From: Thermoleophilaceae bacterium
Lineage (GTDB): Bacteria > Actinomycetota > Thermoleophilia > Solirubrobacterales > Thermoleophilaceae
Length of the DNA stretch: 64,000 bases
NCBI GenBank assembly: GCA_040901445.1
Contig: JBBDYQ010000025.1
Location: 311,925-375,924, forward strand
Direction of reading: 5' to 3'
The position numbers were made by a program, and so were the translations under genes. Of the stretch, positions 35,420-43,728 are shown in pieces (within the stretch, counting starts at the first letter, position 1; the number at the start of each line of letters is the position of its first letter). The notes under the pieces are model-generated. The model was not told the DNA's origin. It searched no databases and was given only the letters and a program-made list of their open reading frames with translations.

Positions 35420-36112
35420 TCACTCGCCGGGTGGCCTCAGGCGGCAGTCGGCGGGCAGAGGGTGCGAGAGGCGGTCGCGATCGCCGAGGGGGACGATCCG
35501 GCACCACGCAAAGCGTCCCCGCCCGAAGTCCGCCACCAGCCGGAACGGGATCCCGAGGACGCCCGCGGCACCTCCTCCGGAGCCGCCGCCGAAACGGCTG
35601 GTGACCGCAACGCAGTCGTATGCCGCGGCCGGGCGTGAGAGGTCAGCGGCCGGGGCGGCGTCTCCGGCCACGCGGGGGAACGGCTCGCAGTCCACGCCGC
35701 GGACGGGCTTGGCGCTGCGGCGGCGCGCATCCACCTCGATGCCGGACGCGGCCGACGCCACCAGCGCGTTGCGCGCTCCCGTGCGCCGCGCCGCCGGCGT
35801 GCCGGCTCCCGGGTCGCGCTGCCCGCGCCCGCGGCGCGGGGCCTGCTCACGATCGACGGACGCCAGAAACGCCGCGTGGCGCCGGGCCTCGGCGCGCTGG
35901 TCGCGTTCGCGCGCCTGCTCCCTGTCCTCCGCCACCCGGGGAAGCACGAGTGCGGCCGCGGTTCCCAGCGCCGCCGCCAGCACCAGCCCGCCAACGGCGA
36001 TTCGCCGCCACGGCACGGGCGGGATGATCACGTCGCGCGGCGGTGTCCATATCCGGAGCCAGGCGCCCAGGATCTCGAAGCGGCCAGGCCGGTGGGGAGG
36101 CTGATCGCCCAC
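35420..36112 (-). CDS. Single-pass membrane protein of unknown function
   Basis: 230 residues, not recognised. A short basic N-terminus (about 1-36) is followed by one membrane segment (about 38-58, VGGLVLAAALGTAAALVLP) and an Arg/Ala/Glu-rich, partly helical stalk (60-85); the extracellular C-terminal half has three Cys. The GTG start lies 16 bp after the molybdopterin oxidoreductase stop on the same strand, so it may be co-transcribed. The convergent GGDEF stop is 4 bp away. No function is claimed. Confidence 0.65.
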   Translation of the reverse strand: MGDQPPHRPGRFEILGAWLRIWTPPRDVIIPPVPWRRIAVGGLVLAAALGTAAALVLPRVAEDREQARERDQRAEARRHAAFLASVDREQAPRRGRGQRDPGAGTPAARRTGARNALVASAASGIEVDARRRSAKPVRGVDCEPFPRVAGDAAPAADLSRPAAAYDCVAVTSRFGGGSGGGAAGVLGIPFRLVADFGRGRFAWCRIVPLGDRDRLSHPLPADCRLRPPGE

Positions 36113-36128
36113 CTCGCGAACGCAGCGG

Positions 36129-38324
36129 TCAGGCGGGCTCGACGTACACGGGTATGCCGTTGAGCACGGCGTTGCCCGACAGCGGGTCCACCAGCAGCTC
36201 GTCGGCCAGGAGGTTCGAGTTCACGCCCGCGTGGTCCGCGGCAACGGCCATGCGCGACCCCGGGGCATCGTGGCCCCAGCCGTGGGGGATGCTCACCACG
36301 CCGGGCATGATCGAGTCGGTGATCTCCACGGGCGCCTCGAGCGAGCCCGTGCGCGAACGCAGGCGCGCATGACCCCCGTCGGCCAGGCCGAGGCGCTCGG
36401 CGTCCTCGGGGTGGAGCAAGACGGTGCAGCGGTCCTTGCCCTTCACGAGCGGCGCCAAGTTGTGCATCCACGAGTTGTTCGAGCGCAGCTGCCTCCGGCC
36501 GATGAGCACCATCTGGCCGTTGCGCTCGGCCGACGCCGCCGCCCGCAGGCGCTCCACGTCCGCCACGATCGGCTCGGGCGCCAGCTCGACCTTGCCTGAC
36601 GGCGTTCGCAGCACCTCCGGCAGTCGCGGGTGCAGCGGCCCGAGGTCCAGCCCGTGGGGCTCGGCCTCCAGGCGGTCGAGCGAGAGGTCGTCATAGGGCC
36701 CGCTGCGCAGCAGGATGTCGAGCAGCCGCTCGGGCCCGCGCCGGTCGTCCGCGGCGGCGAGCAGGTCCTCGCCGGACTGGCCGTTGGCCTGGCGGCCCGC
36801 CAGCGCGTGCGCGGTGAGGTCGTCGAGAGCCTCCACGTCGGCGTCCGGCCCCTGGCCCGCCACGACGCCGGCAAGGCGCAGCAGCACACGCCACTCGTCG
36901 GGGATGCCGCCGTCGTCGTCGAAGACGGGAGCCGAGTAGTTGGCCACGTTGCGCACCGCGAGCTGGTAGAGCGCCACGTCGTAGTGCGAGCGCGCGAGCG
37001 GGGAGGGGGCGGGCAGCACGACGTCGGCGTGGCGGCTGGTCTCGTTCACGTAGATGTCGAGCGAGAGCATGAAGTCGAGCGATGCCACCGCCTGCTCGAG
37101 GCGGCCCGCGTTGGGGGTGGAGAGCAGGGGGTTGCCCGCCACCGAGATCAGCGCGCGCACCTGCCCTTCGCCGGGCGTCTCGATCTCCTCGGCCAGGCAG
37201 GCCACGGGCAGCTCGCCGAAGGCCTCCGGCAGGCCGCGCACGCGGCTGTGCCAGCGGCCCAGCCGGGCCCCCTTGCCGCTGCCGCCCGCCCCGCGGGAGT
37301 TGGGCTGGCCGGCGGCGGCGCGGGTGAACATGGCGCCGCCCTCGCGGTCGAGGTTGCCGGTGAGCACGTTGAGCACGTCCACCAGCCAGCTCGCGAGCGT
37401 GCCGAACGCCTGCGTGGTGGTGCCGATGCGTCCGTAGACGGCCGCGCGCTGCGCTGCCGCCAGCTCCCGGGCCATCCGGCGGATCTCGGCCGCGGGCACG
37501 CCGCAGGCGGGCGCCACCGCCTCGGGCGTGAAGCCCGCGGCCAGGCGCTCGACGTCGTCGAGGCCGTTGAGGTGCTCGGCCAGCGCGCCGGGGGCCGCGA
37601 GCCCCTCCTCGAAGAGCGTGCGCACCATCCCGAACAGCAGCAGCGCGTCGGTGCCCGGCCGGACGAAGTGGTGCTCGTCGGCCTGCTCGGCCGTGCGCGT
37701 GCGCCGCGGGTCCACCACCACGACCTTGCCGCCGCGCTCGCGGATGCCGCGGATGCGGCCGCGGGCGTCGGGCGAGGTCATCAGCGAGCCGTTGGACACG
37801 AGCGGGTTGGCGCCGAGCATGAGCAGGTGCTCGGTGCGGTCGAGGTCGGGCACCGGCACGCTCAGCAGGTGGCCGAACATGAGCCCGGACGAGACCTGCT
37901 TGGGCATCTGGTCCACGGTGCTGGCGCTGTAGATGTTGCGGCTGCCCAGCGCGCGCAGCCACACCGGCCCGTAGAGCAGCGCCGAGAGGTTGTGCGCGTT
38001 GGGGTTGCCCACGTACACCGCCACGGCGTCGCGCCCGTGCTGCTCGATCAGCGGCGCCAGCCCGCGGTCGATCTCGGCGAAGGCCTCGTCCCATGACGCC
38101 TCGACCAGCTCGCCGTCGCGGCGCACCAGGGGTGTGCGCAGCCGGTCCGGGTCCTCGTGCAGCGCCTTGAGCCCGTGCGCCTTGGGGCATAGGAACCCGT
38201 GCGAGAAGACGTCATCCTCGTCGCCCCGGATCTTGACGACCTCGCCGTCCGAGACGTCGATGGCCAGACCGCAGGTGGCCTCACACAGCGGGCAGGTCCG
38301 GTAGCGCGTCTCCACGGCCGCCAC
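36129..38324 (-). CDS. Molybdopterin-dependent oxidoreductase, cytoplasmic
   Basis: 731 residues of the DMSO-reductase superfamily. The [4Fe-4S] site is CPLCEATC...LCPKA (residues 11-47). MGD-binding blocks include LMLGANPLVSNGS, VVVVDPRRTRTAEQAD and the C-terminal domain from about 600 (QLRSNNSWMHN). There is no twin-arginine signal, so it stays in the cytoplasm. The segment where a Mo-ligating Cys/Sec/Ser is expected reads SASTVDQMPK, so substrate class is unclear; formate-dehydrogenase-like is only a loose label. No partner subunit lies nearby. GTG start after a TAGAGT box. Confidence 0.87.
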   Translation of the reverse strand: MAAVETRYRTCPLCEATCGLAIDVSDGEVVKIRGDEDDVFSHGFLCPKAHGLKALHEDPDRLRTPLVRRDGELVEASWDEAFAEIDRGLAPLIEQHGRDAVAVYVGNPNAHNLSALLYGPVWLRALGSRNIYSASTVDQMPKQVSSGLMFGHLLSVPVPDLDRTEHLLMLGANPLVSNGSLMTSPDARGRIRGIRERGGKVVVVDPRRTRTAEQADEHHFVRPGTDALLLFGMVRTLFEEGLAAPGALAEHLNGLDDVERLAAGFTPEAVAPACGVPAAEIRRMARELAAAQRAAVYGRIGTTTQAFGTLASWLVDVLNVLTGNLDREGGAMFTRAAAGQPNSRGAGGSGKGARLGRWHSRVRGLPEAFGELPVACLAEEIETPGEGQVRALISVAGNPLLSTPNAGRLEQAVASLDFMLSLDIYVNETSRHADVVLPAPSPLARSHYDVALYQLAVRNVANYSAPVFDDDGGIPDEWRVLLRLAGVVAGQGPDADVEALDDLTAHALAGRQANGQSGEDLLAAADDRRGPERLLDILLRSGPYDDLSLDRLEAEPHGLDLGPLHPRLPEVLRTPSGKVELAPEPIVADVERLRAAASAERNGQMVLIGRRQLRSNNSWMHNLAPLVKGKDRCTVLLHPEDAERLGLADGGHARLRSRTGSLEAPVEITDSIMPGVVSIPHGWGHDAPGSRMAVAADHAGVNSNLLADELLVDPLSGNAVLNGIPVYVEPA

Positions 38325-38331
38325 GGCCGGG

Positions 38332-38337
38332 ACTCTA
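38332..38337 (-). promoter_or_regulatory. Candidate -10 box TAGAGT of the molybdopterin oxidoreductase, overlapping a stop codon
   Basis: On the minus strand TAGAGT begins with the TAG stop of the flippase gene and ends 7 nt before the GTG start. No ribosome-binding site is seen, so a leaderless mRNA is inferred. Confidence 0.5.
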
Positions 38338-39675
38338 CTCCCCGCGGTCCCCGCGCCGGTAGAGCGCGTACAGGTACGCGCAGAGCAGGAGCGCGCCCGC
38401 GACGTAGGCGAGCTCGAGCTGCAGGATGCGGTCGTCGAAGCCCGGCAGCAGCAGGAGGCCGACGAAGGCGGCCGCGCAGGCCACCCAGCCGATCGCGGCC
38501 TCGCGTGCCCGCGCCCGCGCCAGCGCCGCCTGGTTGAGCGTGGCGGCGGCGAGGTATAGCCCCATGCCGAGCGAGATCAGCACGAGACCCAGGCGGTCGT
38601 AGTCGAAGTCGCCGCCGAAGAAGAGGTCCATCAGCCACGGTCCCAGCGCGAGCATCGTGAGCGCCACGCAGCCGGCGAACAGCGCGATCGCGCCCAGCGT
38701 GACGTTCACCGAGCGACGGAAGGCATCCTGCTCCCCGCCCGCTCGGGCCTTGGTGAGGTGGGGGAGGATCGAGGTCTGTATGGCCTGGAAGAGCTGCAGC
38801 GGCGCCCGGGCGATCAGGAGCACGTTGAAGGCGAAGCCGGCCAGCGCGGTGCCCTGGGCGCCCTCGGTGGCCTTCACCAGCAGCGGCCCGGCGTTCAGGA
38901 ACGTCTGCTCGGCGAGCATGATCACCAGCACGGCGGCCGCGAAGCCCCCGCCGTGGGCGAGCGTGAACTCGGTCTCCTTCGCCGGCTCGGCCTGCACGGC
39001 GGCGTCGAGCTCCCGCGCCGGCGCCTCGGGTTCGGGCCGCGCCGCCGCCGGGGCCGTCCGCAGCCGCCGGCCGATGGCCCACGGCACCACCGTCAGCGAG
39101 ACGATCGGCGCAGCCGCCATGCCCAGCGCCACCACGTCCTGGCCGCTGGCGATGCCCACCACCACCGCCACCGCGAACAGGCAGCGCGAGCTGGCCTCGA
39201 GCAGCACCAGGCCGCCGTAGAGCCCGAAGCGGTGGTGCCCGGCCAGGAAGCCACGGGCGAAGTAGCTCGCGGCGTAGGCGAGCACGGTGACGATGAGGAC
39301 CCAGTAGAGCGTGGTGGCGCCGTCGAAGAGCCCGTCCTCCAGCGGCCCGCGGAACACGAGCGCGAGGACCGCGAACAGGATCCCGAGCCCCACCTGGATC
39401 GTGGACGCCACGCGCAGGTGCTCGCTGCCGGTCACACCGCGCGCGTCGCGGTCGGCGATCGTGCGCGACAGCAGCTGCTCGACCGGGCGGTAGAGCACCG
39501 ACACGACGATGAACACGGCCGACCACAGCAGCGAGATGCCGCCGTAGTCGTCCTCGCTCAGCGCGTGCGACGCGAGCGAGAAGTACGTGTAGGTGACGAG
39601 CCCGGTGACGCCGATGCCCACCGAGAGCACGGCCGCGCCGCGGCCGTAGGAGCGGGAGCTTTCCGGCGCCGTCAC
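38335..39675 (-). CDS. Polysaccharide flippase, MATE/MVF-like (RfbX/Wzx type)
   Basis: 446 residues from GTG 39675, with about 12 hydrophobic segments in two halves joined by a charged loop (about 205-240). SYGRGAAVLSVGIGVTGLVTY at the start and the LLVKATEG / LLIARAPLQLFQAIQTSILPHL block fit lipid-linked oligosaccharide flippases. It probably translocates a lipid-linked glycan assembled by the neighbouring glycosyltransferases. Longer in-frame versions read through copy 2 of the structured repeat and into the methyltransferase gene, and are rejected. Confidence 0.85.
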   Translation of the reverse strand: MTAPESSRSYGRGAAVLSVGIGVTGLVTYTYFSLASHALSEDDYGGISLLWSAVFIVVSVLYRPVEQLLSRTIADRDARGVTGSEHLRVASTIQVGLGILFAVLALVFRGPLEDGLFDGATTLYWVLIVTVLAYAASYFARGFLAGHHRFGLYGGLVLLEASSRCLFAVAVVVGIASGQDVVALGMAAAPIVSLTVVPWAIGRRLRTAPAAARPEPEAPARELDAAVQAEPAKETEFTLAHGGGFAAAVLVIMLAEQTFLNAGPLLVKATEGAQGTALAGFAFNVLLIARAPLQLFQAIQTSILPHLTKARAGGEQDAFRRSVNVTLGAIALFAGCVALTMLALGPWLMDLFFGGDFDYDRLGLVLISLGMGLYLAAATLNQAALARARAREAAIGWVACAAAFVGLLLLPGFDDRILQLELAYVAGALLLCAYLYALYRRGDRGE

Positions 39676-39691
39676 CGCGAAGGTCCAGGTG

Positions 39692-39780
39692 CGAGAACCA
39701 AGCCTGGCGAGGAAGCAGGGAGCGACGCTTGCGTTAGCAGGCGAGCGACCGATGACGCGGCCAGGCGCAGGTTCGCAGCC
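39692..39780 (-). repeat. Structured dispersed repeat, copy 2 (methyltransferase-flippase gap)
   Basis: 89 bp on the minus strand, colinear without gaps to copy 1 at 18252-18340: left end GGCTGCGAACCTGCGCCTGG, right end GCCAGGCTTGGTTCTCG. The centre differs and its hairpin is weaker (CGCCTGC with GCAAGCG, one mismatch). It almost fills the 107-bp gap: 2 bp from the methyltransferase stop and 16 bp from the flippase start, in the direction of transcription. Confidence 0.75.
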
Positions 39781-39782
39781 TC

Positions 39783-40406
39783 CTAGACCCGGACAAGCAA
39801 CATCGTCCACGGGAAGGGAGACCGGATCTCCTCCACGGTCCCGTGGCGCGAGAGCAGCTCGATGAAGCTGCGCTTGGACCAGTGGTTGATGTGTCCCGGC
39901 GTGTTGCCGAGGTCCGACCAGTACGCGCCGCGCGCCATGTTCACCATCCGCCAGACGGGCTCGCGCGGCACCGACACCAGCAGCCAGCGGCGAGCGACCC
40001 GTGCCATCTCGGCCACCGTGGCCTCGGGGTCGGGCACGTGCTCGAGCACCTCGACGGCGGCCGCCATGTCGAACTCGCGGTCGCCGAAGGAGAGCGCGGT
40101 GGCCTCCTCCGCCCGGTACTCGAGGTTCGGGCGGGCGCGCCTGGCCCACTCGGCCTCGAGCTTGGGGTCCTCGAGGTCGATGCCCACGATGCGCCCCTCG
40201 CCCAGCCGCTGCGCCCACTCGCTGGTGAGCACGCCCTCGCCGCAGCCCACGTCGAGCACGGTCTCGGCCGAGGCCTTTGCCCAGAGCTCGTCGAGGGAGG
40301 AGTGGAAGCCGCTCATGAGCCGCCGCACGACCGGGTTCTTCGAGCCGTACTTGTCGAAGGTGTTGCCGGTGGGCACGGCCTCGGGAGAGCTGGGCTGGGC
40401 GCTCAC
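39783..40406 (-). CDS. Class I SAM-dependent methyltransferase of the glycan locus
   Basis: 207 residues. GTG start overlapping the GT2 stop (GTGA). Motif I is VLDVGCGEGVLT, then GIDLEDPKLEAEWARRARP and AAVEVLEHVPDPEA, as in small-molecule and lipid/sugar methyltransferases. No membrane segment. The substrate may be a sugar or lipid carrier processed by the adjacent GT2 enzyme; this is inferred from coupling only. Confidence 0.87.
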   Translation of the reverse strand: MSAQPSSPEAVPTGNTFDKYGSKNPVVRRLMSGFHSSLDELWAKASAETVLDVGCGEGVLTSEWAQRLGEGRIVGIDLEDPKLEAEWARRARPNLEYRAEEATALSFGDREFDMAAAVEVLEHVPDPEATVAEMARVARRWLLVSVPREPVWRMVNMARGAYWSDLGNTPGHINHWSKRSFIELLSRHGTVEEIRSPFPWTMLLVRV

Positions 40407-41470
40407 AGGCCTGCCTTCACGGCCTCGCGGTCGTCCGGCTGCTTGCCGGTGGCCGGGCCCGCTTCGGCGCCGGTGGTGGCGTCGTGGCCGGTGGGCGCGC
40501 GCCCCGGCTCGTAGTGGGACGGCTCCACGCCGAGCTGCAGCTCCACCCGCCGCACGCGTTCGAGTGTGCGCTGCTGGAGGATGCGCAGGCCGGCGATGAG
40601 GTCTCCCACAACGCCGAGCGCGGCCAGCTGCACCGCCACCACGAACAGCGCCGACCCGAGGATGAGCGACTGGATGTTCCCCGAGCCCTCGCCCTGCAGG
40701 TAGAAGTACGCGAAGCGCCCCCAGATCACGACCGCCGCGGCGGCCACCACGGCCGCCGCCACCATGAACACGCGCAGCGGCTCGTAGAGCGTGAACACGC
40801 GCGAGATGGCCACCGCGTTGCGGCGGATGTATGCCCACATCGACGGGAACAGGCGCGACTCGCGCGTCTTGGGGTTGGTGCGGATCGGCGTGTGGTCGAC
40901 CGCGATCAGCATCTTGCCCGCCTGGATGATCGTCTCGAGCGTGTAGGTGTACTTCGACACCACCTGCACCTGGAGCGCGGCCTCGCGGTTGTAGGCGCGG
41001 AACCCGGAGGTGGTGTCGGGGACGTTGGTGCCCGAGGCCCGCCGCACCACGGCGCTGCCGAGGTGCTGGAGGCGCACCTTGAGGGGGGAGAAGTGCTCGA
41101 TGGTGTGCACCTCGCGGTCGCCGATCACGAGGTCGGCGTCGCCGCGCAGGATCGGCGCGACGAGCTTGCCGATGTCGGCGCCCATGTACTGGTTGTCGGC
41201 GTCCGTGTTCACCACGATGTCGGCCCCGAGCTTGAGCGCGGCGTCGAGACCGGCCTGGAAGGCGCTGGCGAGGCCCTTGTTGTTGGTGAGCCGCACGATG
41301 TGATCGACCCCGTTCTCCCGCGCCACCTCGATCGTGCGGTCGGCCGAGCCGTCATCGATCACGAGCCACTCGATCGAGTCCAGGCCGGGCAGCTCACGGG
41401 GGAGGTCGGCCAGCGTTCCGGGCAGCTGGTCCTCCTCGTTGAAGCACGGAATCTGGATGATGAGCTTCAT
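40403..41470 (-). CDS. GT2 glycosyltransferase, polyprenyl-phosphate sugar transferase type
   Basis: 355 residues. The GT-A domain has IPCFNEEDQLPGTLADLP at the start, IDDGSADRT, NNKGLASAFQAGLD and NTDADNQY (metal-binding DxD), then SGFRAYNREAAL. Two membrane segments near 233-255 and 265-290 anchor the C-terminus, the layout of dolichol/polyprenyl-phosphate mannose or glucose synthases. It would supply polyprenyl-phosphate sugars to the GT-C enzymes nearby. Divergent from the gene at 41521. Confidence 0.9.
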   Translation of the reverse strand: MKLIIQIPCFNEEDQLPGTLADLPRELPGLDSIEWLVIDDGSADRTIEVARENGVDHIVRLTNNKGLASAFQAGLDAALKLGADIVVNTDADNQYMGADIGKLVAPILRGDADLVIGDREVHTIEHFSPLKVRLQHLGSAVVRRASGTNVPDTTSGFRAYNREAALQVQVVSKYTYTLETIIQAGKMLIAVDHTPIRTNPKTRESRLFPSMWAYIRRNAVAISRVFTLYEPLRVFMVAAAVVAAAAVVIWGRFAYFYLQGEGSGNIQSLILGSALFVVAVQLAALGVVGDLIAGLRILQQRTLERVRRVELQLGVEPSHYEPGRAPTGHDATTGAEAGPATGKQPDDREAVKAGL

Positions 41471-41483
41471 GCGGGCCGCACGG

Positions 41484-41509
41484 AGGCTAGCGTGACGGCA
41501 GGCTAGCCT
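41484..41509. promoter_or_regulatory. Symmetric divergent promoter: two TAGCCT boxes
   Basis: GGCTAGC 41485-41491 and GCTAGCC 41502-41508 form an inverted repeat. Each arm carries TAGCCT in the direction of its own gene (minus strand 41489-41484, plus strand 41504-41509), 13 nt and 11 nt from the GT2 and GT-C starts. The repeat is best read as a pair of -10 boxes 14 bp apart. Confidence 0.5.
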
Positions 41510-41520
41510 GTCGCCCTCTC

Positions 41521-42978
41521 GTGGACGCCCTCGCCACCCGCCGCAACGCCTGGCGTCTCGCCGGAGCCGCGGCCCTGCTCGCGCTGGGCGTCTTCTTCGT
41601 GCGGCCCACCTATCCGAACTACGACACGTACTACACGTTGATCTGGGGCGACGAGCTCTCGCGCGGGCAGCTTCCCGACTACGACGTCTTCCGCACCCCC
41701 ACGCCGCACCCGCTCTCCACCCTGTTCGCGGCGGGCGCGTCCTTCCTCGGCGGGGCGGCCGACCGCTTCATGGTGCTGGTCACGATGGGCAGCTTCGTCG
41801 CCCTGGTCGGGCTGCTGTTCCGCTTCACCCAGGTGCTGCTGGGCACGCTGGTGGCGCTCGTGGCCGTAGGAGTCCTGCTGACCCGGGCCGACCTCGAGTT
41901 CTACGCCCTGCGCGGCGTGGTCGACGTGCCCTTCCTCGCGCTCGTGTTCGGCGCCGCCGTGCTGGAGCTGCAGCGCCCGCGCCGCGGCGGGCCCGTGCTG
42001 CTCCTGCTCGGCCTCGCCGGTCTGCTGCGGCCGGAGGCGTGGGTACTGGCCGGCGCCTACGCGCTCTGGCTGACGTGGGCGGCGCCGCGGGAGCAGCGCG
42101 TGCGCACGCTGATCCGCTACGGGGCCATGGCGGCGATCGCGCCGCTGCTGTGGCTGCTGGCCGACTGGGCCGTGACCGGCGAGCCGCTCTACTCGCTCAC
42201 CTCCACGCGGGACGTGGCGGGCGAGTTCGGGCGACAGCGCGGCGTGATCGAGTCCATCGGGCTGATCCCCGAGTACGTGGGGGCCAACGAGAAGATCGTC
42301 AACGTGGCGGCCGGCGGGCTCGGCCTGCTGCTGGCCGTCTGGCTCCTGCGCGGGCGCGCCCTGCTCGCGATCGCGCTGGGGGCGGTGGGCGTGGTCACGT
42401 TCCTCGCGATCTCGGTGGCCGGGCTGTCGGTGATCCCGCGCTACCTCGTCATCCCCTCGCTGCTGCTCAACCTCTGCGTGGCGGTTGCGCTGGCCGGCTG
42501 GACGCTGGTCAAGGAGCCGCGCGCGCGGCGGGTGGCGCTCGGCATCGGCGTGCTGGCGGTGGCGCTCGTGGTGTTCCGGGCGCCGTCCTATGTCAACGAC
42601 TTCCGCAAGCTCAACGGCCAGACCACCTTCGTGGAGTCCCAGCATCAGGACCTCAAGCGCGTCCTGGACGACTCGCGCGTGGCGCCCCTTCTCGACTCCT
42701 GCCGCCCGATCACCACGCCCACGCACTCCGCCATCCCCGTCATCCGCTTCGAGACCGGCCTTCCCAACGAGGCCCTCGAGCCCTCCATCGCCCAGAAGCG
42801 CCCGCCGTCCCGCGGCCTCCTGTTCGTGGGTGAGACCTTCAACTTCGAGCCCGCCGCCGCCCGCTCCACCACCGGCGTCAGCGAGCGCTCGGCCGCGCAG
42901 TGGTGGTCCAACTACCCGCTCTCGTCCTTCGACCTGATCGCCCACACGCCGCGCTGGCGGGTGTACGCCAACTGCTGA
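41521..42978 (+). CDS. Polytopic GT-C-like glycosyltransferase/membrane protein
   Basis: 485 residues with about 10-11 hydrophobic segments up to residue 355 and a soluble C-terminal domain of about 130 residues. After the first membrane segment it reads PTYPNYDTYYTLIWGDELSRGQ, where GT-C enzymes place their acidic catalytic loop. LLRPEAWVLAGAYALWL is typical of this group. It probably uses a polyprenyl-phosphate sugar at the outer face of the membrane. GTG start. No close relation to the two GT-C genes at 43729-47126 beyond general topology. Confidence 0.75.
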   Translation: MDALATRRNAWRLAGAAALLALGVFFVRPTYPNYDTYYTLIWGDELSRGQLPDYDVFRTPTPHPLSTLFAAGASFLGGAADRFMVLVTMGSFVALVGLLFRFTQVLLGTLVALVAVGVLLTRADLEFYALRGVVDVPFLALVFGAAVLELQRPRRGGPVLLLLGLAGLLRPEAWVLAGAYALWLTWAAPREQRVRTLIRYGAMAAIAPLLWLLADWAVTGEPLYSLTSTRDVAGEFGRQRGVIESIGLIPEYVGANEKIVNVAAGGLGLLLAVWLLRGRALLAIALGAVGVVTFLAISVAGLSVIPRYLVIPSLLLNLCVAVALAGWTLVKEPRARRVALGIGVLAVALVVFRAPSYVNDFRKLNGQTTFVESQHQDLKRVLDDSRVAPLLDSCRPITTPTHSAIPVIRFETGLPNEALEPSIAQKRPPSRGLLFVGETFNFEPAAARSTTGVSERSAAQWWSNYPLSSFDLIAHTPRWRVYANC

Positions 42979-43040
42979 TGTTCCGGCCACCGAGGTCGAT
43001 TGGGGTTGCATACGGCCCCCGATCGACCACGGTGCCCCGC

Positions 43041-43046
43041 TAGGAT
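43041..43046 (+). promoter_or_regulatory. Candidate -10 box TAGGAT of the zinc-ribbon gene
   Basis: TAGGAT ends 9 nt before the ATG at 43056, without a ribosome-binding site. Confidence 0.45.
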
Positions 43047-43055
43047 CCTCCGCCG

Positions 43056-43385
43056 ATGGCCCGCGACCGCACAGAGCCCATGCGCTGCCCCAACTGCGAG
43101 AGCCGCCTGGTCGAGCTCGAGCGCAGCGACGTCCTGATCGACGCCTGCCCCGAGTGCCGCGGCGTCTGGCTCGACCGTGGCGAGCTGGACCGCATACTCG
43201 ACCGCGAGCGCCGCGCCGCCAGCGGCGTCCGCGACGACGACGACGACTTCTTCGAGGAGATGGGCGGCCAGAGGCAGCAGCCGCAGGCGCCGCGCCAGCA
43301 CCACCGCGAGCCGCACGACGACCCGCGCCACTACAAGAAGCGCAAGAAGCGCTCCATGCTCGAAGACCTGTTCGACTTCGACTGA
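43056..43385 (+). CDS. TFIIB-type zinc-ribbon protein
   Basis: 109 residues. The zinc ribbon is MRCPNCESRLVELER...DACPECRGVWLDRGELDRIL (Cys pairs CPNC and CPEC), the zf-TFIIB layout of small bacterial proteins. The rest is an acidic stretch (DDDDDFFEEM), a Gln/Pro/His-rich linker and a KKRKKR basic patch, ending LEDLFDFD. Function unknown. A TAnnnT box precedes it. Confidence 0.85.
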   Translation: MARDRTEPMRCPNCESRLVELERSDVLIDACPECRGVWLDRGELDRILDRERRAASGVRDDDDDFFEEMGGQRQQPQAPRQHHREPHDDPRHYKKRKKRSMLEDLFDFD

Positions 43386-43728
43386 GCCGGTTACGGCATC
43401 GGCCTGGGAGGGGCGACGAAGTGTCCTGGATCAGTGGTCGTGTGGACCACTGATCCAGGACAGTTGCGCAACGTACAGCTCGGCCGCGGGTTTCGCCGGC
43501 ATCGGATGCCGAGCGACTTTGAGCGGTTCGGCGTGAACGATCCCCGGCGGCACCGTCGCCTGGACTCAGGCGTCGAGCCCATACAGCGGGGGTGAGCGCT
43601 ACGAGGTCCGCGCCTGGTCGTCCGCCGGGGAGCCCGCGGTCCTGGACTCCATCACCAGCCCGGATCTCGACTCCTGGGCGCTCCACGGTGAGACCCTCGG
43701 GCGAGCCCCGCGCGGCCGGGCTCCGCGA
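43386..43728. other. 343-bp gap between convergent genes
   Basis: Holds the perfect palindrome at 43422-43462, then TTGCGCAA (43465-43472). From 43537 a plus-strand frame stays open for over 60 codons and reads a protein-like string (GGERYEVRAWSSAGEPAVLD), without a start or recognisable domain. It may be a gene remnant or chance in GC-rich DNA. Confidence 0.4.
43422..43462. repeat. Perfect 18-bp palindrome with 5-nt loop
   Basis: TGTCCTGGATCAGTGGTC (43422-43439) and its exact complement (43445-43462) flank GTGTG. It lies 36 bp after the zinc-ribbon stop, in a convergent gap, so it could end transcription, although there is no T-run. AGTGTCCTGG..CAG.GGTC is shared with the imperfect palindrome at 34241-34279, which also sits just after a stop codon. 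Confidence 0.7.

Noticed and set aside
41485-41508. Inverted repeat GGCTAGC...GCTAGCC as a repressor operator
   Set aside because: Each arm contains a TAGCCT -10 box facing its own gene, which explains the symmetry more simply.
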